Shown: positions 39,004 to 47,899 of the stretch, piece by piece | Layout: each line of letters begins with the position of its first letter | Position numbering within the stretch: position 1 is the first letter of the stretch | Assembly: GCF_900111875.1 (NCBI RefSeq) | Contig: NZ_FOJU01000005.1 | Coordinates: 186,001-250,000, forward strand | Source: Poseidonocella pacifica | Lineage (GTDB): Bacteria; Pseudomonadota; Alphaproteobacteria; Rhodobacterales; Rhodobacteraceae | Reading direction: 5' to 3' | DNA length: 64,000 nt | Made by a program: the position numbers and the translations under genes | Notes under the pieces: generated by a model | Databases searched by the model: none | What the model was told of the DNA's origin: nothing | What the model saw: only the letters and a program-made list of their open reading frames with translations

Positions 39004-39987
39004 ATGACCAACATTCTGGTGACTGGCGGGGCGGGTTATATCGGATCCCATGCCTGCAAGGCGTTGTCGAAGGCGGGCTATACGCCCGTTACTTATGACA
39101 ATTTCTGTACTGGTTGGCGCGATGCTGTGAAGTTCGGCCCCTGTGAGGAAGGTGATCTGAGTGATCGCACCAAGCTGGACGAAGTCTTTGCGCGCTACCA
39201 ACCTGCTGCAGTCATGCATTTTGCCGCGCTCAGTCAAGTTGGCGAGAGTATGCGCGATCCGGGGATCTATTGGCGGAACAATGTCGAAGGATCCTTGACG
39301 CTGATGGAGGCTGCGGTAGAGGCGGAATGCTTCGATTTCGTGTTTTCCTCCACCTGCGCAACCTACGGCGAACAGGACAACGTCGTGCTCGATGAGGGCA
39401 GCGCGCAATTTCCGATCAATGCCTACGGGGCCTCCAAGCGCGCGATCGAAGAAATGCTCCGCGATTTCGAAGCGGCCCACGGCCTTCGTCATGTGATTTT
39501 CAGATACTTCAATGTCGCCGGTGCGGATGAAGAGGGCGAGGTTGGTGAATTTCATCAGCCAGAAACGCACCTTATCCCACTGATGCTCGATGCAATCGAC
39601 GGGAAACGCGATGCCCTGACGATCTTCGGGACTGATTACGACACCCCGGATGGGACCTGTATCCGAGACTACGTTCATGTCATGGATTTGGTCGATGCAC
39701 ATGTCCTTGGGGTGAAATGGCTGGAGGATGGCAAAGGTAGTCGGGTGTTTAACCTCGGCACTGGCAGCGGATTTTCGGTCCGCGAAGTCATCGAGGAATC
39801 CCGCAACGTGACGAACCGGACAGTCCCGTACAATGAGGGGCCGCGTCGGGCGGGTGACTGCACGAAGCTTGTCTCGGGGTCGCGGCGCGCGGAGCTAGAG
39901 CTCGGTTGGCAGCCGGAGCGATCAACGATGAAAAGGATGATCTCGGATGCCTGGCGCTGGCACCAAAGCGGGCACTACGACCGCTGA
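39004..39987 (+). CDS. galE: UDP-glucose 4-epimerase
   Basis: A 327-residue GalE of the short-chain dehydrogenase family, interconverting UDP-glucose and UDP-galactose with NAD. N-terminal TGGAGYIGSH (7-16) binds NAD, and the catalytic Y141-x3-K145 lies in NAYGASKRAIEE. The FRYFNVAGAD motif and the late GDCTKLVSGS are those of GalE rather than of GlcA epimerases. The 3' end overlaps the next glycosyltransferase start by 41 bases. Confidence 0.93.
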   Translation: MTNILVTGGAGYIGSHACKALSKAGYTPVTYDNFCTGWRDAVKFGPCEEGDLSDRTKLDEVFARYQPAAVMHFAALSQVGESMRDPGIYWRNNVEGSLTLMEAAVEAECFDFVFSSTCATYGEQDNVVLDEGSAQFPINAYGASKRAIEEMLRDFEAAHGLRHVIFRYFNVAGADEEGEVGEFHQPETHLIPLMLDAIDGKRDALTIFGTDYDTPDGTCIRDYVHVMDLVDAHVLGVKWLEDGKGSRVFNLGTGSGFSVREVIEESRNVTNRTVPYNEGPRRAGDCTKLVSGSRRAELELGWQPERSTMKRMISDAWRWHQSGHYDR

Positions 39988-41212
39988 ATTGTCTGCGTAT
40001 CTGATTGACCTAACCCGTCTTGCTCGCCGTGCCGGGCGTTGTCTTACCGGGATCGACCGGGTGGAGCGGGCATGGCTTCGACACGCCATAACAGAACTGC
40101 CGCGATCATGGGGGCTCATCCGTACAGCTTATGGCTATTTGCTTCTCGACAGGGCAGGGATGGCGTTTCTCGACGCGTCTTTGTCCTCTGGAGATTGGGG
40201 GAACTCCGACCTCTTGTCCCGTCTCGCACGCGGACTGGATGCTCCTCAACAACGGGCGGAAGCCGCGCTGCGGCGAGCCGCGATGACTCGCTGCGCCGCA
40301 CCCATGCTAAGGAGGATGCTAAGCCGCAGCCTCCCCGGAGATTTCGACTATATCAACGTCGGGCATTCCAATCTTACCGAGCGGGTCATGTCCTCTGTCC
40401 GGGCGAGTACATGTGGCCGGATCATCGTCCTTCTCCACGATGCCATACCTCTCGATTTCCCCCAGACTCAATCCCCCGAGGCGCCCGAGCGGTACCGGCG
40501 AAACCTGTCGATCGCAGGGCGTTTCGCAGACAGGCTTCTGTACCCGTCGACATATTCAAAAGAGCGCTGCGAGGGGCATCTCACGCAAATGGGGCCGGTG
40601 CCCCCGGGTCGCGTTGTCCCGCTTGGAATGACGTCGGTGATGCCCTGCGCGACAGAGATTCCCCCCGGCGTGCTACCCAAGGGCCCCTTTTTTCTCGCGA
40701 TTGGAACGGTCGACCCAAGAAAGAACCATCTCTTCCTCCTCGACCTGTGGGAGAGGATGGGGCAAGGCAAGTTCAGTGAACTCCCGCCCCTGTTGATATG
40801 CGGCGCTCCCGGATGGGAGGCTGACACGATCCTCCATCGGTTCGCGACCTCGCCGCTCTGGGGCAAGGGCGTGCACGTATACTCCGGGTTGAGTGACGGG
40901 GCTATCGCAGCGCTGCTCGAGCGTGCCTCGGGGCTGCTCTTTCCGAGCCTCGCCGAAGGCGCGGGACTGCCGCCGATCGAGGCTCTGTCACGGGGCTGCC
41001 CGGTGATCTCCGCGCCTTTGCCGTCGTGTCGTGAATACCTCGGGGATAGTGTGCGATACATTCCGCTTGAAGCGATTTCGCAGTGGGAAAAAGCAGTTGC
41101 CGAGCTTTCCGTAGGGTCACTTGGAGGGGCGGGCGCAACAAGGAATAGCCCTTATATCCGAAAGGATTGGAGGGAACACTTCAAACTTGCCTTAACGTAT
41201 GCCTGCCAATAG
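39947..41212 (+). CDS. Glycosyltransferase family 4 (GT-B) protein
   Basis: A 421-residue transferase. The C-terminal half is GT4: FFLAIGTVDPRKNHLFLL (about 248-265) and the ExxxxxxxE-like motif FPSLAEGAGLPPIEAL (332-347), which binds the nucleotide-sugar phosphate. The N-terminal half has LHDAIPLDFP (163-172), an acceptor-side motif of this group. It starts at ATG 39947 inside galE, 41 bases before that stop. A TTG at 39989 after the stop is possible but has no ribosome site. It is presumably retaining, with a UDP-hexose donor. Confidence 0.85.
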   Translation: MPGAGTKAGTTTAELSAYLIDLTRLARRAGRCLTGIDRVERAWLRHAITELPRSWGLIRTAYGYLLLDRAGMAFLDASLSSGDWGNSDLLSRLARGLDAPQQRAEAALRRAAMTRCAAPMLRRMLSRSLPGDFDYINVGHSNLTERVMSSVRASTCGRIIVLLHDAIPLDFPQTQSPEAPERYRRNLSIAGRFADRLLYPSTYSKERCEGHLTQMGPVPPGRVVPLGMTSVMPCATEIPPGVLPKGPFFLAIGTVDPRKNHLFLLDLWERMGQGKFSELPPLLICGAPGWEADTILHRFATSPLWGKGVHVYSGLSDGAIAALLERASGLLFPSLAEGAGLPPIEALSRGCPVISAPLPSCREYLGDSVRYIPLEAISQWEKAVAELSVGSLGGAGATRNSPYIRKDWREHFKLALTYACQ

Positions 41213-41249
41213 TGCAGGATGGCTAAACTGGTGGCAGGGATGAAGTTGA

Positions 41250-42260
41250 GTGGACGTAATTCAGTCCTATAGGTTGCGTTTGCAAAGGAAGCGCTGGCGT
41301 GCAAGAGCCTTCCGCAAACGTCGGGAGTTGGCTCCTCGGACGGTGCGCACTGGGCTTATCAAACCCAGCGATATCCTCTGTTTTGTCACGTTGCGTGATG
41401 AACTCGTCCGGCTTCCTTACTTCCTGAAATACTATCGCTCCATGGGTGTCGATCACTTCTTGATTGTCGACAACGACAGCACTGATGGCTCTGACCAGTA
41501 TCTCGCACAGCAGCCAGATGTCTCACTCTGGCATACTACCTCCAGCTATCGCGGCGCACGATTCGGTGTCGATTGGCTGAATTGGCTGCAGAGCCGGTAT
41601 GGTCATAATCACTGGACGCTGGTCGTCGATCCAGACGAATTTCTCGTTTTTCCCTATTGTGAGACCCGCGATTTGCGCGCGCTGACCGATTGGCTCGACT
41701 CGGCATCGATCAAGTCATTCAGTGCCATGTTGCTGGACACCTATCCGCGCGAAGCCGTGGGGGCGCGCCGCTATCGCCCGGGGCAGAACCCCCTCGAAAT
41801 AGCTGGGTGGTTCGATCCGGGAAACTACACGATTTCCCGCAATCCGCTGTATGGCAACCTTTGGATTCAAGGCGGTCCACGCGCGCGGCGTTTCTTTGCA
41901 GACAAGCCGGATCAGGCGCCGGCGTTGAACAAGATTCCCCTCGTCAAATGGCATCGCCGCTACACCTACGTCAGCTCGACCCACATGCTGCTGCCGAGGG
42001 GCCTGAACCTCGTTTACGATGAGTGGGGCGGTGAGAAGGCGAGTGGCGTGTTGCTGCACCCGAAATTTCTCGACAGCTTTGATCGCAAGGCCGCAGAGGA
42101 ATTGTCGCGGAGCGAACATTATGCCGATGGGCGTGAGTATAAGGCCTACGTTGCGGACGGTACCGAAAACCGATCGCTTTGGTGCCGGTTCTCGGAGCAT
42201 TACTCAGGTTGGCGGCAGCTTGATGACCTCGGTCTTCTCTCGACGGGGAACTGGGCATGA
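41250..42260 (+). CDS. GT2/GT92-like glycosyltransferase
   Basis: A 336-residue protein of the Glyco_tranf_2_4/GT92-like group. Signature: ILCFVTLRDELVRLPYFLKYYRSMGVDHFLIVDN (about 42-75), then VDNDSTDGS (73-81) and DPDEF (127-131) as the metal site. The N-terminus is very basic. It follows the GT4 gene by 37 bases, with a GTG start at 41250, and its stop overlaps the GT14 gene by 4 bases. The acceptor is unknown. Confidence 0.78.
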   Translation: MDVIQSYRLRLQRKRWRARAFRKRRELAPRTVRTGLIKPSDILCFVTLRDELVRLPYFLKYYRSMGVDHFLIVDNDSTDGSDQYLAQQPDVSLWHTTSSYRGARFGVDWLNWLQSRYGHNHWTLVVDPDEFLVFPYCETRDLRALTDWLDSASIKSFSAMLLDTYPREAVGARRYRPGQNPLEIAGWFDPGNYTISRNPLYGNLWIQGGPRARRFFADKPDQAPALNKIPLVKWHRRYTYVSSTHMLLPRGLNLVYDEWGGEKASGVLLHPKFLDSFDRKAAEELSRSEHYADGREYKAYVADGTENRSLWCRFSEHYSGWRQLDDLGLLSTGNWA

Positions 42261-43957
42261 CCGTCGGATTTGTCATGCTGGCGCATACAGCGCTTGATCG
42301 CGCGGCTCAGGTTGCACGGCACTGGGCCCGAAACGGCAGCCCTGTTGTGATCCACCTTGATCGAAAGGTTTCCGATCAGGCGGCGGCACGGTTCAGGTTG
42401 GGACTGCAGGACGAAGATCGCATTGTGTTCTGCGAGCGGCGTCATTGCGAATGGGGCTCTTGGAGCCTCGTAGAAGCTGCGCAGGCCGCTTCGGAACTCA
42501 TGCTGGAGCGGTTTCCGGACATCGGGCACGTCATGCTTGTGTCGGGCTCTTGCCTGCCGATCCGGCCGGCGCAGGATCTGTGCGATTTCCTCGAGAACCG
42601 TCCCGGGACGGATTTCATCGAAAGCGCCACGACGCAGGATGTTCCATGGACCGTAGATGGTTTGAACATGGAACGGTTTACGCTGCGGTTCCCATTCTCA
42701 TGGCGCAGACAAAGGGGGCTGTTTGATCGCTGGGTTTCCGTGCAACGCCGGCTCGGCCTGCGGCGCCGCCTCCCCGGGGGGCTGGTTCCACATCTTGGGA
42801 GTCAGTGGTGGTGCCTCTCCCGTCGGACCCTTTCAGGCATTTTGAACGACCCGAGGCGCAAGGAATACGATCAGTTCTTCCGCAAGGCCTGGATCCCAGA
42901 CGAGAGTTATTTCCAAAGTCTCGCCCGCAAGCATTCCCGGCGCATTGAAAGCCGATCCCTGACGCTCAGCAAGTTCGACTTTCAGGGGCGGCCACACATC
43001 TTTTATGATGACCACCTCAGCGTCTTGGAGGCGTCGGATTGTTTTGTCGCGCGCAAGATTTGGCCACGGGCGCACGGGTTATACTCGGCCTTCCTCACTC
43101 GTCCCAACTTCGCGAGAGGCGTAGACGAATTCCGCCCGCTGCAAGTTACACGTAAATTCACCGCAGCGCGCCACCGCCGCACGCTTGGTCGAACTGGGCT
43201 TTATATGCAGAGCCGCTTTCCCCATACCCATTGGGAGAACGGTATCACTGCGCGTGATTATTCCATCTTCAGCGGGTTCGCCGACCTCTTTCCCGGGTTT
43301 CACGAGTGGCTGGAACGTTCGGCAGGCGTCCGTGCGCATGGTCGTCTCTATGCGCCAGATGGCGCCCAATTCTCAGGTGGTGCGCAGATGGTCGATGGCG
43401 CACTTAGCGCATCGCCGACCTTGCGGGACCATGACCCGCGCGCCTTTTTGACCAACCTCGTGTGGAGTGCGCGAAATACGCGCCAAACCTTTGACTTCAC
43501 ACCAGCGGACTCACAGGCTATCGCTCCCATTGTGGCTGCCGATCCGGGGGCGCAGATTTCGGTAATCACCGGTGCGTGGGCGATTCCGCTGTTCCTCGGG
43601 GGAGGGGGGCCGAGCGATATTCGTCATCTCGCGGCGGACCTGCAGCGCAAAGAGGCGGCCTTCGTCAATACGCTGCGCGAACCTTGGGCAAAAGCGCGCA
43701 TACGGATCTGGAGTCTTGCTGACTTCGTCGAGGCGCCGATCGAACACCTGCAGGAAGTGGTAGACGAAATGGCGGCGCCGCACGCACGGCGGCTGCGAGA
43801 GGTCCCCCAAATGCGAGATCTGGACGGGTTTGGCAGCTTCCTGCAAGGGCTGCGCGATACCGGCATGCACCCTTATCTCACGGGCGATTTTGCCAATACC
43901 TATCAACAGACCCAATTTTCCGAGTTGGCATGCAGGACGGTGGTCGATAAATTCTGA
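42257..43957 (+). CDS. GT14 beta-1,6-N-acetylglucosaminyltransferase-like protein with an extra C-terminal domain
   Basis: A 566-residue protein in two parts. Residues 1-265 resemble GT14 core-2/I-branching transferases: VIHLDRKVS (31-39), CEWGSWSLVEA (64-74), VSGSCLPIRP (95-104) and a GSQWWCLSRRTL motif. These enzymes add branching GlcNAc or xylose with UDP-sugars. Residues about 300-566 form a separate C-terminal domain, of the DUF5928 type as far as I recognise it, without a motif I can assign. It overlaps its upstream neighbour by 4 bases and precedes the sulfotransferase by 2 bases. Confidence 0.8.
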   Translation: MTVGFVMLAHTALDRAAQVARHWARNGSPVVIHLDRKVSDQAAARFRLGLQDEDRIVFCERRHCEWGSWSLVEAAQAASELMLERFPDIGHVMLVSGSCLPIRPAQDLCDFLENRPGTDFIESATTQDVPWTVDGLNMERFTLRFPFSWRRQRGLFDRWVSVQRRLGLRRRLPGGLVPHLGSQWWCLSRRTLSGILNDPRRKEYDQFFRKAWIPDESYFQSLARKHSRRIESRSLTLSKFDFQGRPHIFYDDHLSVLEASDCFVARKIWPRAHGLYSAFLTRPNFARGVDEFRPLQVTRKFTAARHRRTLGRTGLYMQSRFPHTHWENGITARDYSIFSGFADLFPGFHEWLERSAGVRAHGRLYAPDGAQFSGGAQMVDGALSASPTLRDHDPRAFLTNLVWSARNTRQTFDFTPADSQAIAPIVAADPGAQISVITGAWAIPLFLGGGGPSDIRHLAADLQRKEAAFVNTLREPWAKARIRIWSLADFVEAPIEHLQEVVDEMAAPHARRLREVPQMRDLDGFGSFLQGLRDTGMHPYLTGDFANTYQQTQFSELACRTVVDKF

Positions 43958-43959
43958 CC

Positions 43960-45363
43960 ATGTCCGGCTCCGTGTCGTCTTTTGTAATTTTCGCAGAAAT
44001 GCGGACGGGCTCAAACTATCTTGAGTCCAATCTCAACACCGTTCCCGGAGTCGTCTGCCACGGTGAGGCGTTCAACCCACATTTCATCGGCTATCCCAAG
44101 CGTTCTGAGCTTTTGCAGGTCACCCAAACGGACCGTGACGCCACGCCGGAGCGCCTTCTCGCCCGGATCCGCGGTGGCGAGGGGTTAAACGGCTTCCGCT
44201 ACTTTCACGACCATGATGCGCGGATATACAAAGCGGTTCTGGAGGATCGAACCTGCGCAAAGATCCTGCTGCGCCGGCATCCTGTCCAAAGCTATGTGTC
44301 GTGGAAGATCGCGCAGGCGACAGGGCAGTGGAAGCTTACGGATCACCGCAGGAGAAAAAGTGCGCGGATCAGGTTCGACGGCACCGAGTATCATCATCGA
44401 ACCAACATCATCGCTGAGTTTCAGGCCCGACTGCTGCGCGACATCCGCGAAGCGGGGCAGAGCGTTTTTCAGATCGACTATTCGGAGTTGAACGATCTGG
44501 ACCTTATGAACGGTTTACTTGCGTGGCTAGGGATTGATCAGAGGCTGGAGTCCTTGGCCAATTCACTCAAGGTCCAGAATCCCGAGCCGTTGTCCGACAA
44601 GGTCGAGAACTACGAGGATCTGGTCCAAGCGGTCGGTACCGAGTTGCCGGAGGCGGCCCATTGGGAGACTGATCGCGGTGCTTCCGCGCGCGACTATCTC
44701 ACTGCGGCACGTGCGCCGTTGGCCTTCATGCCAATTCCGTCTGGGCCAGAGGGGCCAGTGCGCCACTGGTTGGCCGCTCTGGACGGCGTGAGCGACGCAG
44801 AGCTCGGCACTGGCCTGTCGCAAAAGGATCTGCGGCGATGGCGCCGCAAGATGGGCCCCAGCCGAGCATTCACCGTACTGCGTCATCCCCTGCTCAGGGC
44901 GCACCATGCGTTTTTGACGGGTGTCCTTGCTGGGGTTGGGGGAACAGGCATGCCCGGTGTTCGCGCGGCGCTGGCGCGGCATAGCGGTGTCACGCTTCCG
45001 AGTGTCGACGAGATGTCTCCGGATGAGTACCGATCCGCGTTCCTGGCTTTTCTGGGTTGGCTGCGGGCAAACTTGGCGGGGCAAACCCCACAGGGGGTTT
45101 CTCCGATCTGGGCGAGCCAGTCGCAGATCATTTCGGGATTCGGGAAATTCTGGCCTCCCGACCTTATCGCGCGCGAAGATCGCCTCCCCGAGGCGCTCGA
45201 CTTCCTGTGCCATGAGGTCGGCGCGGTGCCCACGCCCGCGGTTCTGCCCGAAGCGCCCTTACCGATTTCGCTGGAAAGCATTTATGACGCTGAACTCGAA
45301 GCCGCAGCCCGCGCCGCATACACGCGAGACTATGTGTTCTTCGGCTTCTCTGACTATCGCTGA
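43960..45363 (+). CDS. Two-domain sulfotransferase
   Basis: A 467-residue protein that looks like two sulfotransferase units in a row. The first (about 1-230) has a PAPS 5'-phosphosulfate loop-like EMRTGSNYLES (13-23) and the 3'-phosphate motif LRRHPVQSYVSW (104-115), as in Stf0-type enzymes. The second (about 250-467) has FMPIPSGPEGPVRHWL (256-271) in the place of an HIPKTAGT-type loop, without its lysine, plus VLRHPLLRAHHAF (306-318) and a DYVFFGFSDYR tail typical of sulfotransferases. It should transfer sulfate from PAPS to a sugar hydroxyl. Confidence 0.8.
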   Translation: MSGSVSSFVIFAEMRTGSNYLESNLNTVPGVVCHGEAFNPHFIGYPKRSELLQVTQTDRDATPERLLARIRGGEGLNGFRYFHDHDARIYKAVLEDRTCAKILLRRHPVQSYVSWKIAQATGQWKLTDHRRRKSARIRFDGTEYHHRTNIIAEFQARLLRDIREAGQSVFQIDYSELNDLDLMNGLLAWLGIDQRLESLANSLKVQNPEPLSDKVENYEDLVQAVGTELPEAAHWETDRGASARDYLTAARAPLAFMPIPSGPEGPVRHWLAALDGVSDAELGTGLSQKDLRRWRRKMGPSRAFTVLRHPLLRAHHAFLTGVLAGVGGTGMPGVRAALARHSGVTLPSVDEMSPDEYRSAFLAFLGWLRANLAGQTPQGVSPIWASQSQIISGFGKFWPPDLIAREDRLPEALDFLCHEVGAVPTPAVLPEAPLPISLESIYDAELEAAARAAYTRDYVFFGFSDYR

Positions 45364-45365
45364 CG

Positions 45366-45830
45366 CTAGGCCGCCTGCGTAGCGGGGCCCTCGGTCAAGA
45401 TAGCATGGAGCGCAGCGGGATCGGTGTTCGAGCGCAGCTTGGCACAAACTGCCTTGTCACGCAGTGTGCGCGAAACCAAGGCCAGCGCCTTGAGATGCTC
45501 CACCCCGGAATCCTCCGGCGCGAAGAGGGCAAAGATAAGATCGACAGGCTGCCGATCGACCGAACCGAAGTCCACCGGCCGCTCAAGGCGCAGGAAGACA
45601 CCGCGGACCTGATCGCACACACCGAGCCGCGCATGGGGAAGCGCGACCCCATGGCCCACGCCCGTTGGCCCGAGGGATTCACGCTCCATCAATGCCTCAA
45701 CGGCTTGGGAGCATTTCAGCCCGTAACAGTCCTGGGCGATATCGCCCAGGTCCTGAAACAGACGTTTCTTGCTTGAGGCAGCGTGGATCACCTTGACCGC
45801 ATCACTGCCGAGTAGCCCGGAAAGCTCCAT
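45366..45830 (-). CDS. ptsN: Nitrogen-regulatory PTS IIA-like protein PtsN
   Basis: A 154-residue EIIA-Ntr. The phosphorylated histidine is H66 in GVALPHARLG, preceded by TGVGHGVA, the conserved site phosphorylated by NPr/EI-Ntr. It regulates potassium and nitrogen-linked processes by protein binding, not sugar transport. It is the last gene of lptC-lptA-lptB-hpf-ptsN and lies 33 bases after hpf. Its stop is adjacent to the sulfotransferase stop (convergent). Confidence 0.94.
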   Translation of the reverse strand: MELSGLLGSDAVKVIHAASSKKRLFQDLGDIAQDCYGLKCSQAVEALMERESLGPTGVGHGVALPHARLGVCDQVRGVFLRLERPVDFGSVDRQPVDLIFALFAPEDSGVEHLKALALVSRTLRDKAVCAKLRSNTDPAALHAILTEGPATQAA

Positions 45831-45863
45831 GATATCCTGTTCGATCGCTCCGGTTCGGCCTCT

Positions 45864-46436
45864 TCAGGCGCTTGCCGCGTCGATCCATCCTATGTTGCCA
45901 TCATCCCGGCGATAGACCACGCTGACGCTACGGCTTGCTTCGTTCTTGAATACCAGAACGGGCGCGCCCGCCAACTCCATCTGCATTACCGCCTCACCCA
46001 CGGACAAAGACGGAATGTTATGCTCCATCTCGGCGACGATGATTGGTTGCAGACTGTCAGGCTCGATCCCCTCGGATTCGTTTTCAGAGGCGAGGATATA
46101 GGAGGCTGCGCCGGAGACTTCAACCGGTTGTGAACGATCGCGATGATGGTCTTTCAACCGGCGCTTGTAGCGGCGCAGTTGTTTTTCCATCTTTTGGCAG
46201 GCGCTGTCGAAGCTGGCATAGATTTCATGGGCATGGCCCTTGGCCTGCGAGGTCAGTCCGGTGGAAAGGTGAACCACGGCTTCGCAGACGAACTCCGCGC
46301 CGCTTTTGGAGAATATGACTGTCGCGTCAGTGGGTCTTTCTGCGTATTTGTTTATCACTTCATTCAGTTCCGATTTCACGTGCGACTGAAGCGCGGTGCC
46401 GATGTCGATCTGTTTACCACTGATTTGATAGCGCAT
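45864..46436 (-). CDS. hpf: Ribosome hibernation promoting factor, long form
   Basis: A 190-residue long-type HPF. The N-terminal domain (about 1-100) begins MRYQISGKQIDIGTALQSHV and binds the 30S subunit. The C-terminal domain (about 130-190, with FKNEASRSVSVVYRRDDGNIGWI) makes 100S ribosome dimers in slow growth. Linkage to lptB upstream and ptsN downstream is standard, except that rpoN is absent. A near-perfect palindrome (46465-46487) sits 29 bases upstream of the start. Confidence 0.95.
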   Translation of the reverse strand: MRYQISGKQIDIGTALQSHVKSELNEVINKYAERPTDATVIFSKSGAEFVCEAVVHLSTGLTSQAKGHAHEIYASFDSACQKMEKQLRRYKRRLKDHHRDRSQPVEVSGAASYILASENESEGIEPDSLQPIIVAEMEHNIPSLSVGEAVMQMELAGAPVLVFKNEASRSVSVVYRRDDGNIGWIDAASA

Positions 46437-46464
46437 GCGTCTCCCTTTCCTGGAAGCCTTCGAT

Positions 46465-46487
46465 GCCCGTCAGGACGTCCGACGGGC
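46465..46487. repeat. GC-rich inverted repeat upstream of hpf
   Basis: GCCCGTC (46465-46471) and GACGGGC (46481-46487) enclose AGGACGTCC, whose GGACGTCC is itself a palindrome. It could be a stem-loop in the hpf leader or a protein-binding site. No T-run follows on either strand. Confidence 0.5.
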
Positions 46488-46658
46488 GGACCGAATTGTT
46501 TGGTAGAATGAAATGCTTGCGGCCTTTCCCGAACCGTCATCGGTGCGGGGGAAGGAGTTCAACGAACGGTAGGCCGCGGATTCCATTTGTCCATTTGGCG
46601 ACGAGTCGATGGTGTCTGTCAACAAGAACCGCTTGGAGGCGCAACGGCCCGGCAAGTC

Positions 46659-47411
46659 TTAACCAATGCGGAAGTCCTGCCCCAGATATACTCGGCGGAC
46701 ATTGTCGTCGCGCACGACTTCTTCGGGGCTGCCGCTCATGAGGACGTGACCGTCATGCAGGATATAGGCGCGGTCGACGATTTCCAGCGTTTCCCGAACG
46801 TTGTGGTCGGTGATCAAGACCCCGAGGCCGCGCGTCTTGAGATCGGCAACGAGATGACGGATGTCGCCCACGCTGATGGGATCGACACCCGCGAAGGGTT
46901 CATCGAGCAAGAGGTATTTCGGATCGGCGGCAAGACAGCGTGCGATTTCAACCCGTCGCCGTTCCCCTCCGGAAAGGGCAAGCGCCGGTGCGCGCCGAAG
47001 ATGCTCTATCGAGAAATCAGAGAGCAGTTCCTCAAGCCGTTCGCGCCGGCGATGGGGGTCGCCTTGGGTCACTTCCAGGATGGCGGTGATGTTGTCCTCG
47101 ACCGAGAGACCGCGAAAGATCGACATTTCCTGCGGCAGGTAGCCGATACCAAGGCGCGCACGGCGGTACATCGGCAAGGTCGTGGCATCCACACCGTCGA
47201 TAAGCACCTGCCCAGCATCGGGCCGCACCAAGCCGGCGATGGCGTAAAAGCTCGTCGTCTTGCCCGAACCGTTCGGACCGAGCAAGCCGACGACTTCCCC
47301 ACGAGCGAGGCTCATGGAAACGTCGCGGATCACCAGTTTCTTGCGATAGCTCTTGCGCAGATTCGAAATCTGTAGCCCCGCGCTGCCGTCTGTAACGCTC
47401 CAGTCCGCCAT
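46659..47411 (-). CDS. lptB: Lipopolysaccharide export ATPase LptB
   Basis: A 250-residue cytosolic ATPase that powers LPS extraction with LptFG. Walker A is GPNGSGKTT (45-53), followed by the LSGGERRR signature and the Walker B LLLDEPFAGVDP. It starts at ATG 47411, which overlaps the lptA stop (TGATG). A GTG at 47414 is also in frame. It is followed by 222 bases without a gene before hpf, including the palindrome at 46465. Confidence 0.96.
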   Translation of the reverse strand: MADWSVTDGSAGLQISNLRKSYRKKLVIRDVSMSLARGEVVGLLGPNGSGKTTSFYAIAGLVRPDAGQVLIDGVDATTLPMYRRARLGIGYLPQEMSIFRGLSVEDNITAILEVTQGDPHRRRERLEELLSDFSIEHLRRAPALALSGGERRRVEIARCLAADPKYLLLDEPFAGVDPISVGDIRHLVADLKTRGLGVLITDHNVRETLEIVDRAYILHDGHVLMSGSPEEVVRDDNVRRVYLGQDFRIG

Positions 47412-47899
47412 CACTCGCGTCCGGGTTGCAGCACTGTTCGTACGCGTCCGTCCATCTGGGCGGTGCCGGCCTCCAGATCGAGGCGCATCCGGTCCGAAAC
47501 AAGTGTGTTGGCGGTTTGCGTCAGCAGCACATCGCCGGTCATGATGACAATCCCGGCCTCTACGTCATAGTCGGCTTCCTGCGCCTCGGCGGCGTCTTCA
47601 CCGCTCACAAGCGTCACACCGCCAGAGGCCAGAAGACGGGAGATTCCGCTTTGGTCGGCCGTATAGATGACTTCGACGCGAGGAGCGGACAAACGCATAT
47701 CGTTCTGGCCGATCACGACATTCCCGGTGAAAATGGCGGTATCGTCCGCATCGCTCACTGCAAGCTGATCGGCGGTTACTTCTACGGGCGCGTCGCGATC
47801 ACCCTCCATCCCGCCAAAAGGCACGGACGTCCCCTGTGCAAAGGCTGCACCGGCGATCAGGAAAAAGAAGAGAGCTATCGAATTGCGCAAATGGATCAC
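47411..47899 (-). CDS. lptA: LPS transport periplasmic protein LptA
   Basis: A 162-residue periplasmic bridge protein of the OstA/LptA fold. A signal peptide (about 1-22, ending AFA) is followed by a beta-jellyroll with repeats such as VTADQLAVSDADDTAIFTGNV and ADYDVEAGIVIMTGDVLLTQ. It carries LPS across the periplasm between LptC and LptD. Start is GTG 47899, overlapping the lptC stop by 4 bases (GTGA). Confidence 0.9.
   Translation of the reverse strand: MIHLRNSIALFFFLIAGAAFAQGTSVPFGGMEGDRDAPVEVTADQLAVSDADDTAIFTGNVVIGQNDMRLSAPRVEVIYTADQSGISRLLASGGVTLVSGEDAAEAQEADYDVEAGIVIMTGDVLLTQTANTLVSDRMRLDLEAGTAQMDGRVRTVLQPGRE

Noticed and set aside
38032-39702. 556-codon ORF opposite galU and galE
   Set aside because: It is antisense to two certain genes and has no motif.
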